A stretch of 64,000 nucleotides of DNA from positions 1 to 64,000 of the forward strand of contig JAFYKF010000010.1 in NCBI GenBank assembly GCA_017537745.1. The letters run 5' to 3'. Below, piece by piece: positions 18,228 through 27,815 of this stretch; position 1 is the first letter of the stretch; each line of letters begins with the position of its first letter. The translations under genes and the position numbers were made by a program. The notes under the pieces are model-generated. The model made no database searches and was not told where the DNA came from. It saw only the letters and a program-made list of their open reading frames with translations. Origin of the DNA: Candidatus Saccharimonadota bacterium. Its GTDB lineage: Bacteria > Patescibacteriota > Saccharimonadia > Saccharimonadales > Saccharimonadaceae.

Positions 18228-18316
18228 AAGATATATGATAACATAAAAACCGGTTATTGTAAATGTCGCACGTCTTTCTACTAGGTGTTTAGTCGCATGT
18301 TATAATATTGAGTAAT

Positions 18317-18940
18317 ATGAGATTATGTCTAGCTTCGTACGCAAAAGATACCCTAAAGACAATAATTCAGCACGACGGCATAAATCCAAATGGAAAAACC
18401 GCCGTGTTTATCCCGACCGCCGGGGACCCGTATGATGACAGATGCTTTGTCGAGGCCGATAGAAAAGCCTTAGCGGATGTTGGCTTTAAGGTTGTCGATT
18501 TAGATTTGAAACAGGCAGGCAAAAATAGCAATTATAAAAGTATCTTGCTTGACGCCGATGCAATTTTAATTGCTGGAGGAAACACGTTTTATCTAATGGA
18601 TTGGCTGATAAAAACTGGCTTTGACAAATTATTAAAAAAATATATTGTAGATGGCGGTCTATATATTGGCTCTAGTGCTAGCTCGATAATATGCTGCCCC
18701 ACAATTGAGGGCGCCGTTGAATTTGATGATCCAAAACTAGCACCAGATTTAAAAAACTATACTGGCCTTGACGTATTCCCAAACATTGTTTTGCCCCATG
18801 CACATAAAGAACAATACTTTGATAGGATTAATCGCACAACTAAGAAATTGGAACAGGCTGGTTTTAAAGTCTTTCATCTAACGGATGATGATGCATTATT
18901 CTATGATGGTAAGAATATAGAAATTTTAACGAATAAGTAA
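18317..18940 (+). CDS. Peptidase E-like (S51) protein
   Basis: About 207 residues with the class I glutamine-amidotransferase-like fold of peptidase E. Landmarks: VFIPTAGDPYDD, AILIAGGNTFYLMDWL, the nucleophile elbow GLYIGSSASSII, and LPHAHKEQYFD near the catalytic His/Asp. The family cleaves Asp-X dipeptides or related substrates in the cytoplasm. TATAAT at 18301-18306 lies 10 bases before ATG 18317; an in-frame TTG at 18308 is too close to the -10 to be used by that promoter. Confidence 0.82.
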   Translation: MRLCLASYAKDTLKTIIQHDGINPNGKTAVFIPTAGDPYDDRCFVEADRKALADVGFKVVDLDLKQAGKNSNYKSILLDADAILIAGGNTFYLMDWLIKTGFDKLLKKYIVDGGLYIGSSASSIICCPTIEGAVEFDDPKLAPDLKNYTGLDVFPNIVLPHAHKEQYFDRINRTTKKLEQAGFKVFHLTDDDALFYDGKNIEILTNK

Positions 18941-18995
18941 TCTTCGCAACGTGGGTATTTGTTGGGCTTTTGGAGGAAGATGCTATAATTAATAC

Positions 18996-19664
18996 ATGAG
19001 TAAAGAGAACCAAAAAACTTTAGAAGTATATGAAGAATTATTCCAAGAATACTTTAATGGAACAAAAAGACGGATTAAAAGTCGCGGCATAGAGAAATCT
19101 GCCAAGAAAGCGATAATAGAGCATAATTATTGGTTTGAAGGCTTCAAAACGCTAGGTGACCATGCCGATATTTTAGAAATCGGCTCGGCTGATGGACTGG
19201 GAGCTAAGGCTTTGGCCAAACACAGATTTAATGTCACGACGAGCAATACGGTTGGTGGTTTTATTAAAGTATTGGAAAAGAGCGGACTTAAACCAATTAA
19301 ATTTAATGTTTTGATTGACCGCCTCGATTGCCAATTTGATGGCGTGTTGGCTTGGCATGTATTTGTACATTTTACGCCAGAAGATTTAAAAATTGCGCTG
19401 AAAAATATCCATGATATACTTCGTCCTGGAGGACGTTTAATTTTTGATGTTCAAACTCGTGGAGAAGAGAATGGCGAGATTGCTGAATGGCTTGACTATG
19501 AAGGCGACTATCATTTGGGTGCAAAGCGGTTCTTTCAATATTATAGCGAAAGCGGTGTTCGAAATATTATCGATGATGCGAATTTTAAAACGGTAAAATT
19601 TGAACGACATAATAGTGATTCAGGGATTGGTTGGCTACGCTTCGTTGTTACTCCGAAATCGTGA
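18996..19664 (+). CDS. SAM-dependent class I methyltransferase
   Basis: A 222-residue Rossmann methyltransferase: motif I ILEIGSADGLGAKAL, an acidic end of strand 4 (DGVLAWHVFVHF) and LRPGGRLIFDVQT typical of UbiE/Ubi-like family 11. Substrate cannot be read from sequence. TATAAT at 18984-18989 lies 6 bases before the ATG, a leaderless layout. The TGA stop merges with the promoter of the next gene (TGATATAAT). Confidence 0.8.
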   Translation: MSKENQKTLEVYEELFQEYFNGTKRRIKSRGIEKSAKKAIIEHNYWFEGFKTLGDHADILEIGSADGLGAKALAKHRFNVTTSNTVGGFIKVLEKSGLKPIKFNVLIDRLDCQFDGVLAWHVFVHFTPEDLKIALKNIHDILRPGGRLIFDVQTRGEENGEIAEWLDYEGDYHLGAKRFFQYYSESGVRNIIDDANFKTVKFERHNSDSGIGWLRFVVTPKS

Positions 19665-19679
19665 TATAATATGTTTATC

Positions 19680-20399
19680 ATGGAGGAAAATTATAAATTA
19701 GTTAATCAAGAAGTGGTGGATTACGTCACGACGCAGGTTTTTCCGCGTTATGGCGATGGAAATGGTCACGGCCTTGTCCATATCAAAAATGTCATTCAGC
19801 GAAGTTTGGATTTTGCACAGAGAATTAATAACGGCGAGATAAAAACTACGGCGAAAGACTTTAAAAATCTGCCAAAAGGCTTAAAACCGACCAAGAAGCA
19901 GAAAGTCGATTATGATATTTGTTTTGTAGTGGCGGCTTTTCATGACCTCGGGCGAGATAAGAATCAGAAGCTACATCATTTAGTTTCTGCGGCCTACTTA
20001 TTAAACGATGATTTTATGGAAGAACATTTTTCGCGCGACCAGCTCCGGATAATGGCCGACGCGATTATGGACCATCGTGCGTCCAACGAGCTTGATCCGG
20101 TCACGATTTATGGACGGATTGTGTCGTCGGCAGACCGCGATACGGATTGTTATGATATTATGCGGCGGGCCTTTGCCTACAACCAATTTCTGCATCCAGA
20201 ACGCACCGAAGACGAATCAATTGATTGGACTTACAAGAAAATTTGCAAGAAATTCGCAGGAGATGATGCCTATAGCGCCAAGAAGATGTATTTTGAAAAT
20301 CCGGCGTTTGAGGCAATGTTAGCCAAGTTCACTGAAATGTCAAAAGATCCAGAGCTCTTTCGGACCGAGATTAAAAAAGCCTTGGCAGAGCAAGCATAA
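19680..20399 (+). CDS. HD-domain phosphohydrolase
   Basis: 239 residues with the HD metal motif: HGLVHIKNV, AAFHDLGRDK, a third H in DHRASNELD, and SADRDTD. HD hydrolases act on nucleotides or (p)ppGpp-like substrates. ATG 19671 directly abuts TATAAT (19665-19670) and cannot be in the transcript, so I place the start at ATG 19680, 9 bases after the box (MEENYKLV). It ends the AT-rich core block before the first GC-rich unknown genes. Confidence 0.82.
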   Translation: MEENYKLVNQEVVDYVTTQVFPRYGDGNGHGLVHIKNVIQRSLDFAQRINNGEIKTTAKDFKNLPKGLKPTKKQKVDYDICFVVAAFHDLGRDKNQKLHHLVSAAYLLNDDFMEEHFSRDQLRIMADAIMDHRASNELDPVTIYGRIVSSADRDTDCYDIMRRAFAYNQFLHPERTEDESIDWTYKKICKKFAGDDAYSAKKMYFENPAFEAMLAKFTEMSKDPELFRTEIKKALAEQA

Positions 20400-20568
20400 A
20401 TCACCTACACGGTTGGATTTTTCTTAAAATTGTTGTATAATATAAGTGCGGAATACTCTAAGCTTTTGCTTTGGGGTATTTTGTTCTTTAATAAGGAGTG
20501 ATTAGAAAGTGACTGGTTAGGAATTGGGGAGTTTGGCAACAAAAAACTAAATTTTGAGGGGGACAATT

Positions 20569-21048
20569 ATGAAAGTCAAAGTTGGCAGAGAAGTATGGAT
20601 TCAGAAGTACGAAATGGCCTACATCATGCGCGAAATCAGCGACGTTCCAGCTTCATTGTTGGAGGAGTTGTTTGCTGGTGGTAGCGTGTTCACCATGACC
20701 GGCTTCGATGACAGTTTGAAATTTGCCTGTGTGTTCAGAAAAGCAAAGAATGTGAAATGGCTGATGGAGCAGGATTGGATTGTGGACTACAACGCCTACA
20801 AAAATGTGCCCTACGCCGCACTGAAGTCGACCCGCAAAAAGCTCATCCGGAGCTATCGCGCGGAAACGGAGGCTTTTGACTCCCGTGAGGAAAATTTCCG
20901 CAGGAAGAACCGCTCCGAACAGGAGCAGCGCTTCAGCAAGATGATGCACAAGGAATACAGTTTCGAACTGATGCTCAAGTATTTCAAGAAGAAAATCAAT
21001 TTCGTTGTCCCGACGGAAAGAACATTGGTAGGGTACAAAAATGCGTGA
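20569..21048 (+). CDS. Hypothetical protein, first gene of an SD-led GC-rich pair
   Basis: 159 residues, charged, with a C-terminal helical half rich in Arg, Glu and Lys (REENFRRKNRSEQEQRF). No domain recognised. The start ATG follows GAGGGGGAC. The leader runs about 120 bases from the TATAAT near 20436 and includes a small hairpin (GAATACTC...GGGGTATT) followed by T-rich sequence that could act as an attenuator. GC content is well above the neighbouring core genes. It overlaps the next gene by 8 bases, so the two products are probably co-made. Confidence 0.65.
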   Translation: MKVKVGREVWIQKYEMAYIMREISDVPASLLEELFAGGSVFTMTGFDDSLKFACVFRKAKNVKWLMEQDWIVDYNAYKNVPYAALKSTRKKLIRSYRAETEAFDSREENFRRKNRSEQEQRFSKMMHKEYSFELMLKYFKKKINFVVPTERTLVGYKNA

Positions 21049-21790
21049 AATTGATTTTGAAGAGCTGATGGAGCAGATCCCACTCTTTAAGCAAATCCAT
21101 CTCTGGAATGTGGAGTGGGAGCCTATCGACAACTGGTTGAATGAACTGGAAATGCCCGAGGAAGAGCACAAAAAACGCGCTGTGCTTGAGCACATCAAAA
21201 ACATCGCCGGCACGAAATTCAACTGGGTTTTTCTCCAGATTGATAGCCGTGAGGCACATGAACTGTTGATTCAATTCAAGAAAGTAATACTCCATACCGA
21301 TGAGCCGCTCGAACTTGAGGGTAAAAGGATTCCTGGCGAAGTCCTCAGTGCAGAGTGTTATCCGGAAAGATACTACATTCCGGCAAATGCCTACAAATAC
21401 ACCGGTGAAGCCTGGCGTTTCTCGGTGCTGGAAGCCGAATATAAAAAGGGGCTCCACATGTTTTATGGCAGTCTACCGCACGGCGATGGGTTACTGAGGG
21501 ATTTTATGGCCTGGAACGACGAGGGTGAGCGCATCGAGTTCAGCGGATTGAAAGAATTGAAGAAAATCTACCGCGCCAGCTATATACAAATAACGAGCAC
21601 GCAGGCGTTACGTTTTCTGCAGATGGCTGGATTTGACAACTACATGAACTCACCTTTTAAAATTCCTTCGCCCCATATGCCGCGCAGATACTACTTGCGC
21701 AATAACGGTAATCAACCCAAATATATGTGGGGCGACTGGACCGAGGAAATCGAGCTGGAATATTTTCGGGCTCGCGAAGCTTTCTTTTAA
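21041..21790 (+). CDS. Hypothetical protein, second gene of the pair
   Basis: 249 residues, mixed alpha/beta, with many Trp and Tyr (WNVEWEPIDNWLNELEMP, MWGDWTEEIELEYF). No catalytic signature or signal peptide. Overlapping the upstream gene by 8 bases implies translational coupling. An intrinsic terminator follows 10 bases after the stop, so the pair is a complete two-gene unit. Codon use favours C/G at third positions, unlike the flanking core genes. Confidence 0.65.
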   Translation: MREIDFEELMEQIPLFKQIHLWNVEWEPIDNWLNELEMPEEEHKKRAVLEHIKNIAGTKFNWVFLQIDSREAHELLIQFKKVILHTDEPLELEGKRIPGEVLSAECYPERYYIPANAYKYTGEAWRFSVLEAEYKKGLHMFYGSLPHGDGLLRDFMAWNDEGERIEFSGLKELKKIYRASYIQITSTQALRFLQMAGFDNYMNSPFKIPSPHMPRRYYLRNNGNQPKYMWGDWTEEIELEYFRAREAFF

Positions 21791-21799
21791 TTACTCCCT

Positions 21800-21829
21800 G
21801 GCCACCCTTCGGGGTGGCCTTTGCGTTTT
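21800..21829 (+). terminator. Intrinsic terminator
   Basis: Perfect stem GGCCACCC-TTCG-GGGTGGCC at 21800-21819 followed by TTTGCGTTTT. Ends the 20569-21790 unit. Confidence 0.85.
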
Positions 21830-21989
21830 AGCATAAGTAACATATTGACTTTTTTAGTGAAGTATGATATAATTATAGTGAGTTTCTATTTTTGGCGACT
21901 CGTATTTTAGCATCTGTCAAATATTGTCTCAGGAAGCCCCATGGTACATAATTCTACAATTATATTATGAAAGAGAGGAAAACTGCTCC

Positions 21990-22328
21990 ATGGATACTGG
22001 AAGCAATTTCGAACCCAAGGCCTGGCATGGTTTACTGAAAACCGTTGCGGTCGAACCCGCGCCGATCTTTGCCCTGGAGGGCTGCGGAGAGGTGCGTCTG
22101 TACTTCGACCCCAAGAAGTTTAGCATCAATGCCGATGCCGTGAAAGATACCCTGAATGGGCTTGTTTACAATAACAATTGTAGCGGCTTCGACATTAATA
22201 GGCTGATTAACGGTGACATTCGCGTATATCTTAACCCGGCCTGTCATGGGCCCAGCGATAGCCATCGGGTTATCACCAAAGTGGCTGAAGCACTCTGCAA
22301 GAGCGACCTTTTCCTGGGGGAAGACTAA
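21990..22328 (+). CDS. Hypothetical protein
   Basis: 112 residues, beta/alpha/beta/alpha in pattern with two strand segments (GCGEVRLYFDPKKF, GDIRVYLNPACHG) each followed by a helix, perhaps a small ACT- or ferredoxin-like fold. No function recognised. ATG chosen because GAGAGG lies upstream. The leader from the TATAAT near 21871 is about 115 bases. Single-gene unit closed by a terminator. GC-rich relative to the core. Confidence 0.6.
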   Translation: MDTGSNFEPKAWHGLLKTVAVEPAPIFALEGCGEVRLYFDPKKFSINADAVKDTLNGLVYNNNCSGFDINRLINGDIRVYLNPACHGPSDSHRVITKVAEALCKSDLFLGED

Positions 22329-22340
22329 TTTTGACGAGAA

Positions 22341-22370
22341 GGCGGCCCCCGCGCGGGGCTGCTTTTCATT
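22341..22370 (+). terminator. Intrinsic terminator
   Basis: GC-rich stem GGC(G)GCCCC/GGGGC(T)GC at 22341-22362 followed by TTTTCATTTT. Closes the single-gene unit before it. Confidence 0.8.
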
Positions 22371-22420
22371 TTATGCTTAAATATGATATAATGTGTTCAA
22401 TAATGATGCATGGAGGTAAC

Positions 22421-23356
22421 ATGAATAATATCTTTGGTGGCGGTGAATTCCACAAGCCACCAGATGACAAAAGAACAATTTTACGCAAAGCAATGTATAG
22501 TGCTCAACCAGTTTTAAGCGATTTCCTTGGATACCCAGACTTTCCAGAAAATAAGATATTGGCGGACCAAAAATACCTAAATGCTAAAATAGGCAATATT
22601 GCCCTTGGAGCCCAATCGTCTTCGGATGACGACTATGCAAGGGATATGGAGCCAATTTTGACATACATCCTTAATACTGGGGTGTTGTTGCCATCTAGAA
22701 CTAATTTCTCTTTTTTGGCAAGCGATTATGATGATAAGTTTAATGGAACAGACATTGTTTTTGGTGTGCAAAACAAAAAAACTAAAGACAATATGTTATT
22801 CTCGGTCGATGTAGCAACTGGCACTCTCCTAAAAAGTATCCAGTCTAAGTTTGAGAATAGCCTCGACCGGCATGACGGTGTGTCAAACATAGATTATTGT
22901 ATATACAAGGATCAGAGATGGAGCGAAACAGACACCCCGCACTTTATCTTGGGCATGTCGCCGGCTAGCCAAGATAAGGCGTTCGAAAAAATTAGAATCG
23001 AGAACGGTGAGCTAAAGGGTCGCGATGAGGATTTGGATACCGACTTTATTGTCTTGTCAGAGATTAAAGAACAAATCGAGATGCAATTATCTATACTAGT
23101 AAAAAAACCTCGGATTGAATCGATTGAAAATAGAATTGCAAAATTAAGTGATTTGATGCCGGCTATAGGGAGTGGGTTATATCGTACTCTAGGAATTAAT
23201 GCCAGTGATTTTTCTTCAAAGGTGGAGCGTAAAAAGGTGTTTACTGAAAAATATAATCAAAAAGCAAATAAGCTTTTACCCCTCGACGATGTTTATAAAA
23301 ACATTGTTTACGAATCAAATCGACGAGAGGACCTGTTTAAAAATAATAGCCGGTAG
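22421..23356 (+). CDS. Hypothetical protein
   Basis: 311 residues. The middle carries FNGTDIVFGV and NMLFSVDVATG, a strand pattern with acidic residues that faintly resembles a PD-(D/E)xK nuclease core, but the lysine step is unclear, so I assign no function. ATG 22421 has GGAGG at the right distance. The leader is short (TATAAT near 22386), and codon use is AT-richer than in the adjacent GC-rich units. It lies alone between two terminators. Confidence 0.6.
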   Translation: MNNIFGGGEFHKPPDDKRTILRKAMYSAQPVLSDFLGYPDFPENKILADQKYLNAKIGNIALGAQSSSDDDYARDMEPILTYILNTGVLLPSRTNFSFLASDYDDKFNGTDIVFGVQNKKTKDNMLFSVDVATGTLLKSIQSKFENSLDRHDGVSNIDYCIYKDQRWSETDTPHFILGMSPASQDKAFEKIRIENGELKGRDEDLDTDFIVLSEIKEQIEMQLSILVKKPRIESIENRIAKLSDLMPAIGSGLYRTLGINASDFSSKVERKKVFTEKYNQKANKLLPLDDVYKNIVYESNRREDLFKNNSR

Positions 23357-23494
23357 TAGCATTCAGCTGCTGTGTATGGCTTTTCGGTTTTTTGGTTTTT
23401 ACTGATACGGTCAAGAGATTATATGTTATAATAATGACAATAGGAGTATGTGTTTTCCTCGTAGTTTAATTTTTTGTGAATTGGAGGGTAAGAA

Positions 23495-24472
23495 ATGTCC
23501 ATGCAGAAAACTTTTGAGGACGGGGTGTCTGAGCTGCTCAAAAAAGCATTCGCCACCACAACCACTCGTTGTCGCAAGATTACGAGCCTGACCGAGCCCC
23601 TTAAAGGCATCCAGGATGTCATCCTGGTAGAGAACCAGCTGGGGCAAAGCCTCTTGGTGGAGTGTGATGACATTGCGGAAGCGGTCAATCGGTTTCACCT
23701 GCACTTTGCCGAGCAAATTCAAGATCTGGAAACCAAGCTGTTTTACACCAAGGCGCGGTTTAACGCCTGCGCCAACGAAGCAAAAGACCGCATCTATCAT
23801 TTCTTGGACCCTGACCTGGTGGACGAGTTGGGAGATGGACTGCGGCGCAAGTACTACTATCTGCCTATTCCGCTCGATGACGTCACCGAGCCGATGGGGG
23901 ATGAAGAACCGCGTGGGCGCATCGTGCGCCTGCCGATTGCGCAAAATGGTGCGCTGGCAGAGTTTTCGGTAAATACCACTATGAATGCCTTTGAGCCGGT
24001 GTTTGACCTCAAGCTTGAACAGCAGTCGAGACCCTTTGTCTGTCTGTTGGTCGAGACTGTTACAACCGAAGGCATCAATCTCCCCAATACGGTTTCGTTG
24101 CTGGCAACCCAAATCGTGAGCATTGGTGCTTTTCCGGTGCTTTACGGCGTGGAGCGGTATCTCCATGATGACTACTGCGACGAAAAGGGCCGGGAGCAAC
24201 TGTTGACCCTGTTGAAAGAAAGCCCTGAAGGTGAGGAATACTACCTTTGCAAATGCTACAACAGCTCTGACGCAAAGGCCGACATCATCAACCAGCTGCT
24301 CAAAGTCGAACAGCTCGACTACTTTGTGCCGGCGGAGGACAACAGAATGGTTAACGTTTGCGACTGGAACAGAGTCGACAGGTCCTTTGGCATCTGGATT
24401 AACGGCCAAGTCGACGGCTACACGCAGCGCGACAGCGAGCTGCGCCATGTTAGTGAGGATGATCCCTGGTAA
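23495..24472 (+). CDS. Hypothetical protein
   Basis: 325 residues with an N-terminal helical region (about 55-120, HFAEQIQDLETKLFYTKARF) and a mixed C-terminal half. I recognise no domain. GGAGGG stands 8 bases before ATG 23495, a TATAAT lies near 23425 and a strong terminator follows the stop, so the plus strand is the coding one even though a long antisense frame is also open. GC-rich codon use. Single-gene unit between 22421 and alaS. Confidence 0.65.
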   Translation: MSMQKTFEDGVSELLKKAFATTTTRCRKITSLTEPLKGIQDVILVENQLGQSLLVECDDIAEAVNRFHLHFAEQIQDLETKLFYTKARFNACANEAKDRIYHFLDPDLVDELGDGLRRKYYYLPIPLDDVTEPMGDEEPRGRIVRLPIAQNGALAEFSVNTTMNAFEPVFDLKLEQQSRPFVCLLVETVTTEGINLPNTVSLLATQIVSIGAFPVLYGVERYLHDDYCDEKGREQLLTLLKESPEGEEYYLCKCYNSSDAKADIINQLLKVEQLDYFVPAEDNRMVNVCDWNRVDRSFGIWINGQVDGYTQRDSELRHVSEDDPW

Positions 24473-24486
24473 ATTCACAAGCACTC

Positions 24487-24521
24487 TTAAGGCACCCCGC
24501 TAACGGGGTGCCTTAACTTTT
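24487..24521 (+). terminator. Intrinsic terminator
   Basis: Stem TTAAGGCACCCCG-CTAA-CGGGGTGCCTTAA followed by CTTTTT. It is symmetrical at its base and could serve either direction. Confidence 0.88.
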
Positions 24522-24558
24522 TGGGATGGTTTGACAAAAATATGGTATAATTGTCTTT

Positions 24559-26538
24559 ATGGATGCAAATGAAGTACGTCAAAAATTTTTAGATTTTCAA
24601 GTTAAAAAAGGGCATAAAGTTATTGCCCCGGCACCACTAGTGCTCGAGGGCGACCCGACCACATTATTTACTGGTTCAGGCATGCAACCTTTACTACCTT
24701 ATTTGTTGGGTGAGCCGCATAAAGAAGGCAAGCGGCTTTGCGATTCGCAGCCCTCAATGCGTTTGCAAGACATTGAAGACGTGGGCGACCCTAGGCACAC
24801 GACGGTATTTGAGATGCTTGGCAACTGGTCTTTGGGCGATTATTTCAAAAAAGAGCAGATCCAAAATTTCTTTGAGTTTTTGACTAAAGAAATTGGTCTA
24901 GATCCAAGCAAAATCTACGTAACATGCTTCATTGGTAATGAAAAATACGGGATCCCGAAAGATACCGAAGCGGCAAAAATTTGGCAAGAAGTGTTTAAGA
25001 AGGCCGGGATTGAAGCTAAGATTGCCGAAATTGGCACCGCGAAGGAAGGCGACAAGCGTGGAATCAAAGAAGGTGAGCGAATCTTCTTTTATGACGACCA
25101 CGAAAACTGGTGGAGCCGCGGCGGTGGCTGTGAGTCTACACCGATTGGCGATCCTTGTGGCCCAGACTCGGAAGTGTTCTATGACTTTGGCGAAGATAAG
25201 CAGGATGTTGAGAAATACGGTTTATCACATCCAGCGTCGGATGGCGCAAGATTTATGGAAATCGGTAACCAGGTCTTTATGCAATATCGACGCTTGCCAG
25301 ATGGTAGTTTCGAAGAATTGGAACACAAGAATGTTGACTTTGGCGGTGGTCTCGAGCGCATAACGGCGGCTTCGATTGGGTCGTTTGATGTATTTAAGAT
25401 TTCATTAATGAAACCAATTATTGATAAATTGGAAGAGATTTCAGGGAAGTCATACGATAATAATACTGATGAAATGCGGGTGATTGCCGATCATATTCGC
25501 GGTGCATATTTGCTTGCAGCACAAGGTTTGGTGCCATCCAATAAGACTCAGGGTTATGCGATGAGGCGATTGGTACGCCGAGCAATTCTGCGCGCACTCG
25601 ACCTTGGTATATCGACTAATTTCTTGTCCGAAATTGTACCGATTGTGGCTGAAAACTATGCGGGATTGCCGGATTCGATTTTGACACACCGTGAAGTTGC
25701 ACTAGAGACATTGCTCAAAGAAGAAGCTGCTTTCCGGAAGACTTTAAATAAAGGCTTAAAAGAGTTAAATAGGATGGCTCGCATATCCAACCCGGGGCCG
25801 CGTCCGTCCGGCCCATCGCCATGGGCGGACGGCGCTATACCTCGCGCTGCCGCGCTCCGGAATGCCCCGGGTTCGGATACACGAGCCACCCTGTCTGGCT
25901 ATGATTTGTTTAAGCTTCAGGATACTTATGGTTTTCCGTTGGAATTGTCCGTTGAGGAGTGTTATCATCAGGGGATTGAGCTGTCCAAGGATTATCAAGC
26001 GGAATTCGAGAAAGCTTTGAAAGAGCAGCGCGAGAGGTCGCAAACTGCGTCTAAAGGCATGTTTAAGGGTGGTCTTGAAGACCATGGTGAACAGACGGTC
26101 AAATATCACACTGCGACACATTTGTTGCTTGCAGCTTTGCAAAAACTGATTGATCCATCGATTTCACAGAAAGGCTCCAATACTACCGCCGAGCGAACGC
26201 GTTTTGACTTTAATCTTGATCACAAAATGACACCAGAAGAAATCAAAAAGGTGGAAGACCAAGTCAACGAATGGATTGCTGCAGATTTACCTGTGGTATT
26301 CGATGAATACGAAAAAGATTACGCACGAAATACGCTAAAGGCACACGGCCAGTTCTGGGATAAGTATCCAGACATTTTGAAAGTTTACACGATTGGCGAT
26401 TTTGAAGCACCGATTTCACGCGAGGTTTGTGGCGGTCCACACGTGGAGCATACTGGCGTGATTGGCCATTTTAAGATTGTCAAGGAAGAATCTTCGGCGG
26501 CTGGAATCCGCAGAATTAAAGCGATCTTGACGGATTAG
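24559..26538 (+). CDS. alaS: Alanyl-tRNA synthetase, reduced form
   Basis: Charges tRNA-Ala. The catalytic core (VRQKFLDFQVKKGHK, motif 2 DVGDPRHTTVFEMLGNWS, motif 3 GGGLER) and the editing site HTATHLL (about 517-521) and CGGPHVEHTG are present. At 659 residues it is ~200 shorter than usual. The C-terminal C-Ala/oligomerisation part is missing, and the beta-barrel with the FYAESGGQ-type motif that normally precedes the editing domain is also missing: KALKEQRERSQTASKG runs within ~25 residues into HTATH. A family-2 palindrome adds ~40 residues at 405-445. TATAAT at 24546-24551, 7 bases before ATG, gives a leaderless transcript. Confidence 0.94.
   Translation: MDANEVRQKFLDFQVKKGHKVIAPAPLVLEGDPTTLFTGSGMQPLLPYLLGEPHKEGKRLCDSQPSMRLQDIEDVGDPRHTTVFEMLGNWSLGDYFKKEQIQNFFEFLTKEIGLDPSKIYVTCFIGNEKYGIPKDTEAAKIWQEVFKKAGIEAKIAEIGTAKEGDKRGIKEGERIFFYDDHENWWSRGGGCESTPIGDPCGPDSEVFYDFGEDKQDVEKYGLSHPASDGARFMEIGNQVFMQYRRLPDGSFEELEHKNVDFGGGLERITAASIGSFDVFKISLMKPIIDKLEEISGKSYDNNTDEMRVIADHIRGAYLLAAQGLVPSNKTQGYAMRRLVRRAILRALDLGISTNFLSEIVPIVAENYAGLPDSILTHREVALETLLKEEAAFRKTLNKGLKELNRMARISNPGPRPSGPSPWADGAIPRAAALRNAPGSDTRATLSGYDLFKLQDTYGFPLELSVEECYHQGIELSKDYQAEFEKALKEQRERSQTASKGMFKGGLEDHGEQTVKYHTATHLLLAALQKLIDPSISQKGSNTTAERTRFDFNLDHKMTPEEIKKVEDQVNEWIAADLPVVFDEYEKDYARNTLKAHGQFWDKYPDILKVYTIGDFEAPISREVCGGPHVEHTGVIGHFKIVKEESSAAGIRRIKAILTD
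25771..25892. repeat. Family-2 palindromic element inside alaS
   Basis: Arms AGGATGGCTCGCATATCC and its near-complement at 25875-25892 enclose the same GC-rich core as in tatD and trmD. Encodes PRPSGPSPWADGAIPRAAAL in the alaS frame, located in the linker before LSGYDLFKLQDTYGFP. Confidence 0.9.
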
Positions 26539-27815
26539 TTTTGCAAGATTTTGTTAATTTTGGCTTTAAGGCGGTTTTCTTCAGGCGCACTAGCCAGCGT
26601 ATCGGTGCCAACACGGAGCAAGCCGAGGGCAGTAGCAAAAGAGTGATCAAGCGTTACATTGGTTTTTAATAATTCTGGAGTAGAACTAATAGCGCCGGTG
26701 CCAGAGACTTTCTGGTCGTCTTTAATAGTAAGGTCTGGAAGCTCGGCGATGTCCAATAAATGAATCACCGGACGACGCGAGAATGGTAAGTCTTGGTACC
26801 AGTCCGATACGGCGAGGCTTTCTTGCAAAAGCGAGAGGCTTGCACCGCCACCGCAAAGTAGAATATTGCGAGGGAAGGAGCCGTTTTGATTAAATTCTTC
26901 GAGTGCTACTTGGGCACCAGTTAACCAGACGCTTAAATTGCGCGAAAGTGCAGATTCGACTTTAGCTTTTAGGTCGTCTTCGAGTTTGCCAGAATCGTAA
27001 TCTAATTTGTATTGTTCGGCAGTTTCAAAATCTACACCCACGGCCTCAGCAATTTGGTGAGTAAAACTACGGCCACCGATGGAGAACATCCTGGTTCCTT
27101 CCACGCCGCCATCCTCAACTACGGCCACGTCGGTGGTGCCGCCACCGATATCTATCACAATACCGGAAAAATCCGAATCGGAATTATCGCCAAGTATAGC
27201 ACGACAAACCGCAAATGGCTCAACCGCTACAGTTAGTAGGTCTAGATTCAGCTCGGCGCAGACTTTTTCGATAGCAGCAACATGAATCATTGGAGCAAAG
27301 GCGGTGTAAATTATAATTTCAACATCTGAACCCTTAAAACCAACTGGATTGCTGACTTTGTAACCATCAATCACTAGAGAAACAATGGCAGAATTAATTA
27401 AGCGAACTTCAACATTACTATTACCGGTTTCGAGAGCGACGGTTTTTCTAGCTACTTCGGCAGTTTTTTGCTGAACTTTTTTGATTACTTCATTCATTTC
27501 GGCCTCAGTGATTGGAGCCGAGGGATCCTTGCGGGTATACTTGACGTTCGTAGTGTTACCCTTAATGAGTTCGCCGGCAATTCCTACCACCGTGGTATCG
27601 GCTCGCACACCGGCGCTTTCTTCTACTTGAACCAAGGCCTCTTCGCACGATGCAATCACGGCCGGAATGTCCGCAATAGCACCAGCATGCATGCTACCAA
27701 GTTCCTGGCGTGCTTTACCAACGCCCAAAATCTCCAGCGTGGCTTCTTTACCGGGCTTTGCTAGGACTGCTTTAACATATTCTGTACCAATATCTAGCCC
27801 AAGGATTGTGCTCAT
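26535..27815 (-). CDS. FtsA/PilM-like actin-fold ATPase
   Basis: 426 residues with the actin/HSP70 phosphate motifs: LGLDIGTEYVKAVLA, VIDIGGGTTDVAVV and LCGGGASL, plus an SHS2-type insertion (about 70-165). This combination fits the FtsA or PilM families, which tether division or pilus machinery to the membrane. No clear C-terminal amphipathic helix is visible, although KAKINKILQN might serve. It shares an ATGA overlap with the upstream pseudouridine synthase, and its stop overlaps the alaS stop on the other strand. I cannot separate FtsA from PilM on this evidence. Confidence 0.75.
   Translation of the reverse strand: MSTILGLDIGTEYVKAVLAKPGKEATLEILGVGKARQELGSMHAGAIADIPAVIASCEEALVQVEESAGVRADTTVVGIAGELIKGNTTNVKYTRKDPSAPITEAEMNEVIKKVQQKTAEVARKTVALETGNSNVEVRLINSAIVSLVIDGYKVSNPVGFKGSDVEIIIYTAFAPMIHVAAIEKVCAELNLDLLTVAVEPFAVCRAILGDNSDSDFSGIVIDIGGGTTDVAVVEDGGVEGTRMFSIGGRSFTHQIAEAVGVDFETAEQYKLDYDSGKLEDDLKAKVESALSRNLSVWLTGAQVALEEFNQNGSFPRNILLCGGGASLSLLQESLAVSDWYQDLPFSRRPVIHLLDIAELPDLTIKDDQKVSGTGAISSTPELLKTNVTLDHSFATALGLLRVGTDTLASAPEENRLKAKINKILQN

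Noticed and set aside
23426-24484. Antisense open frame of ~350 codons opposite the 23495 gene
   Set aside because: No ribosome site or promoter on that strand; the plus strand has GGAGGG, a -10 box and a terminator.
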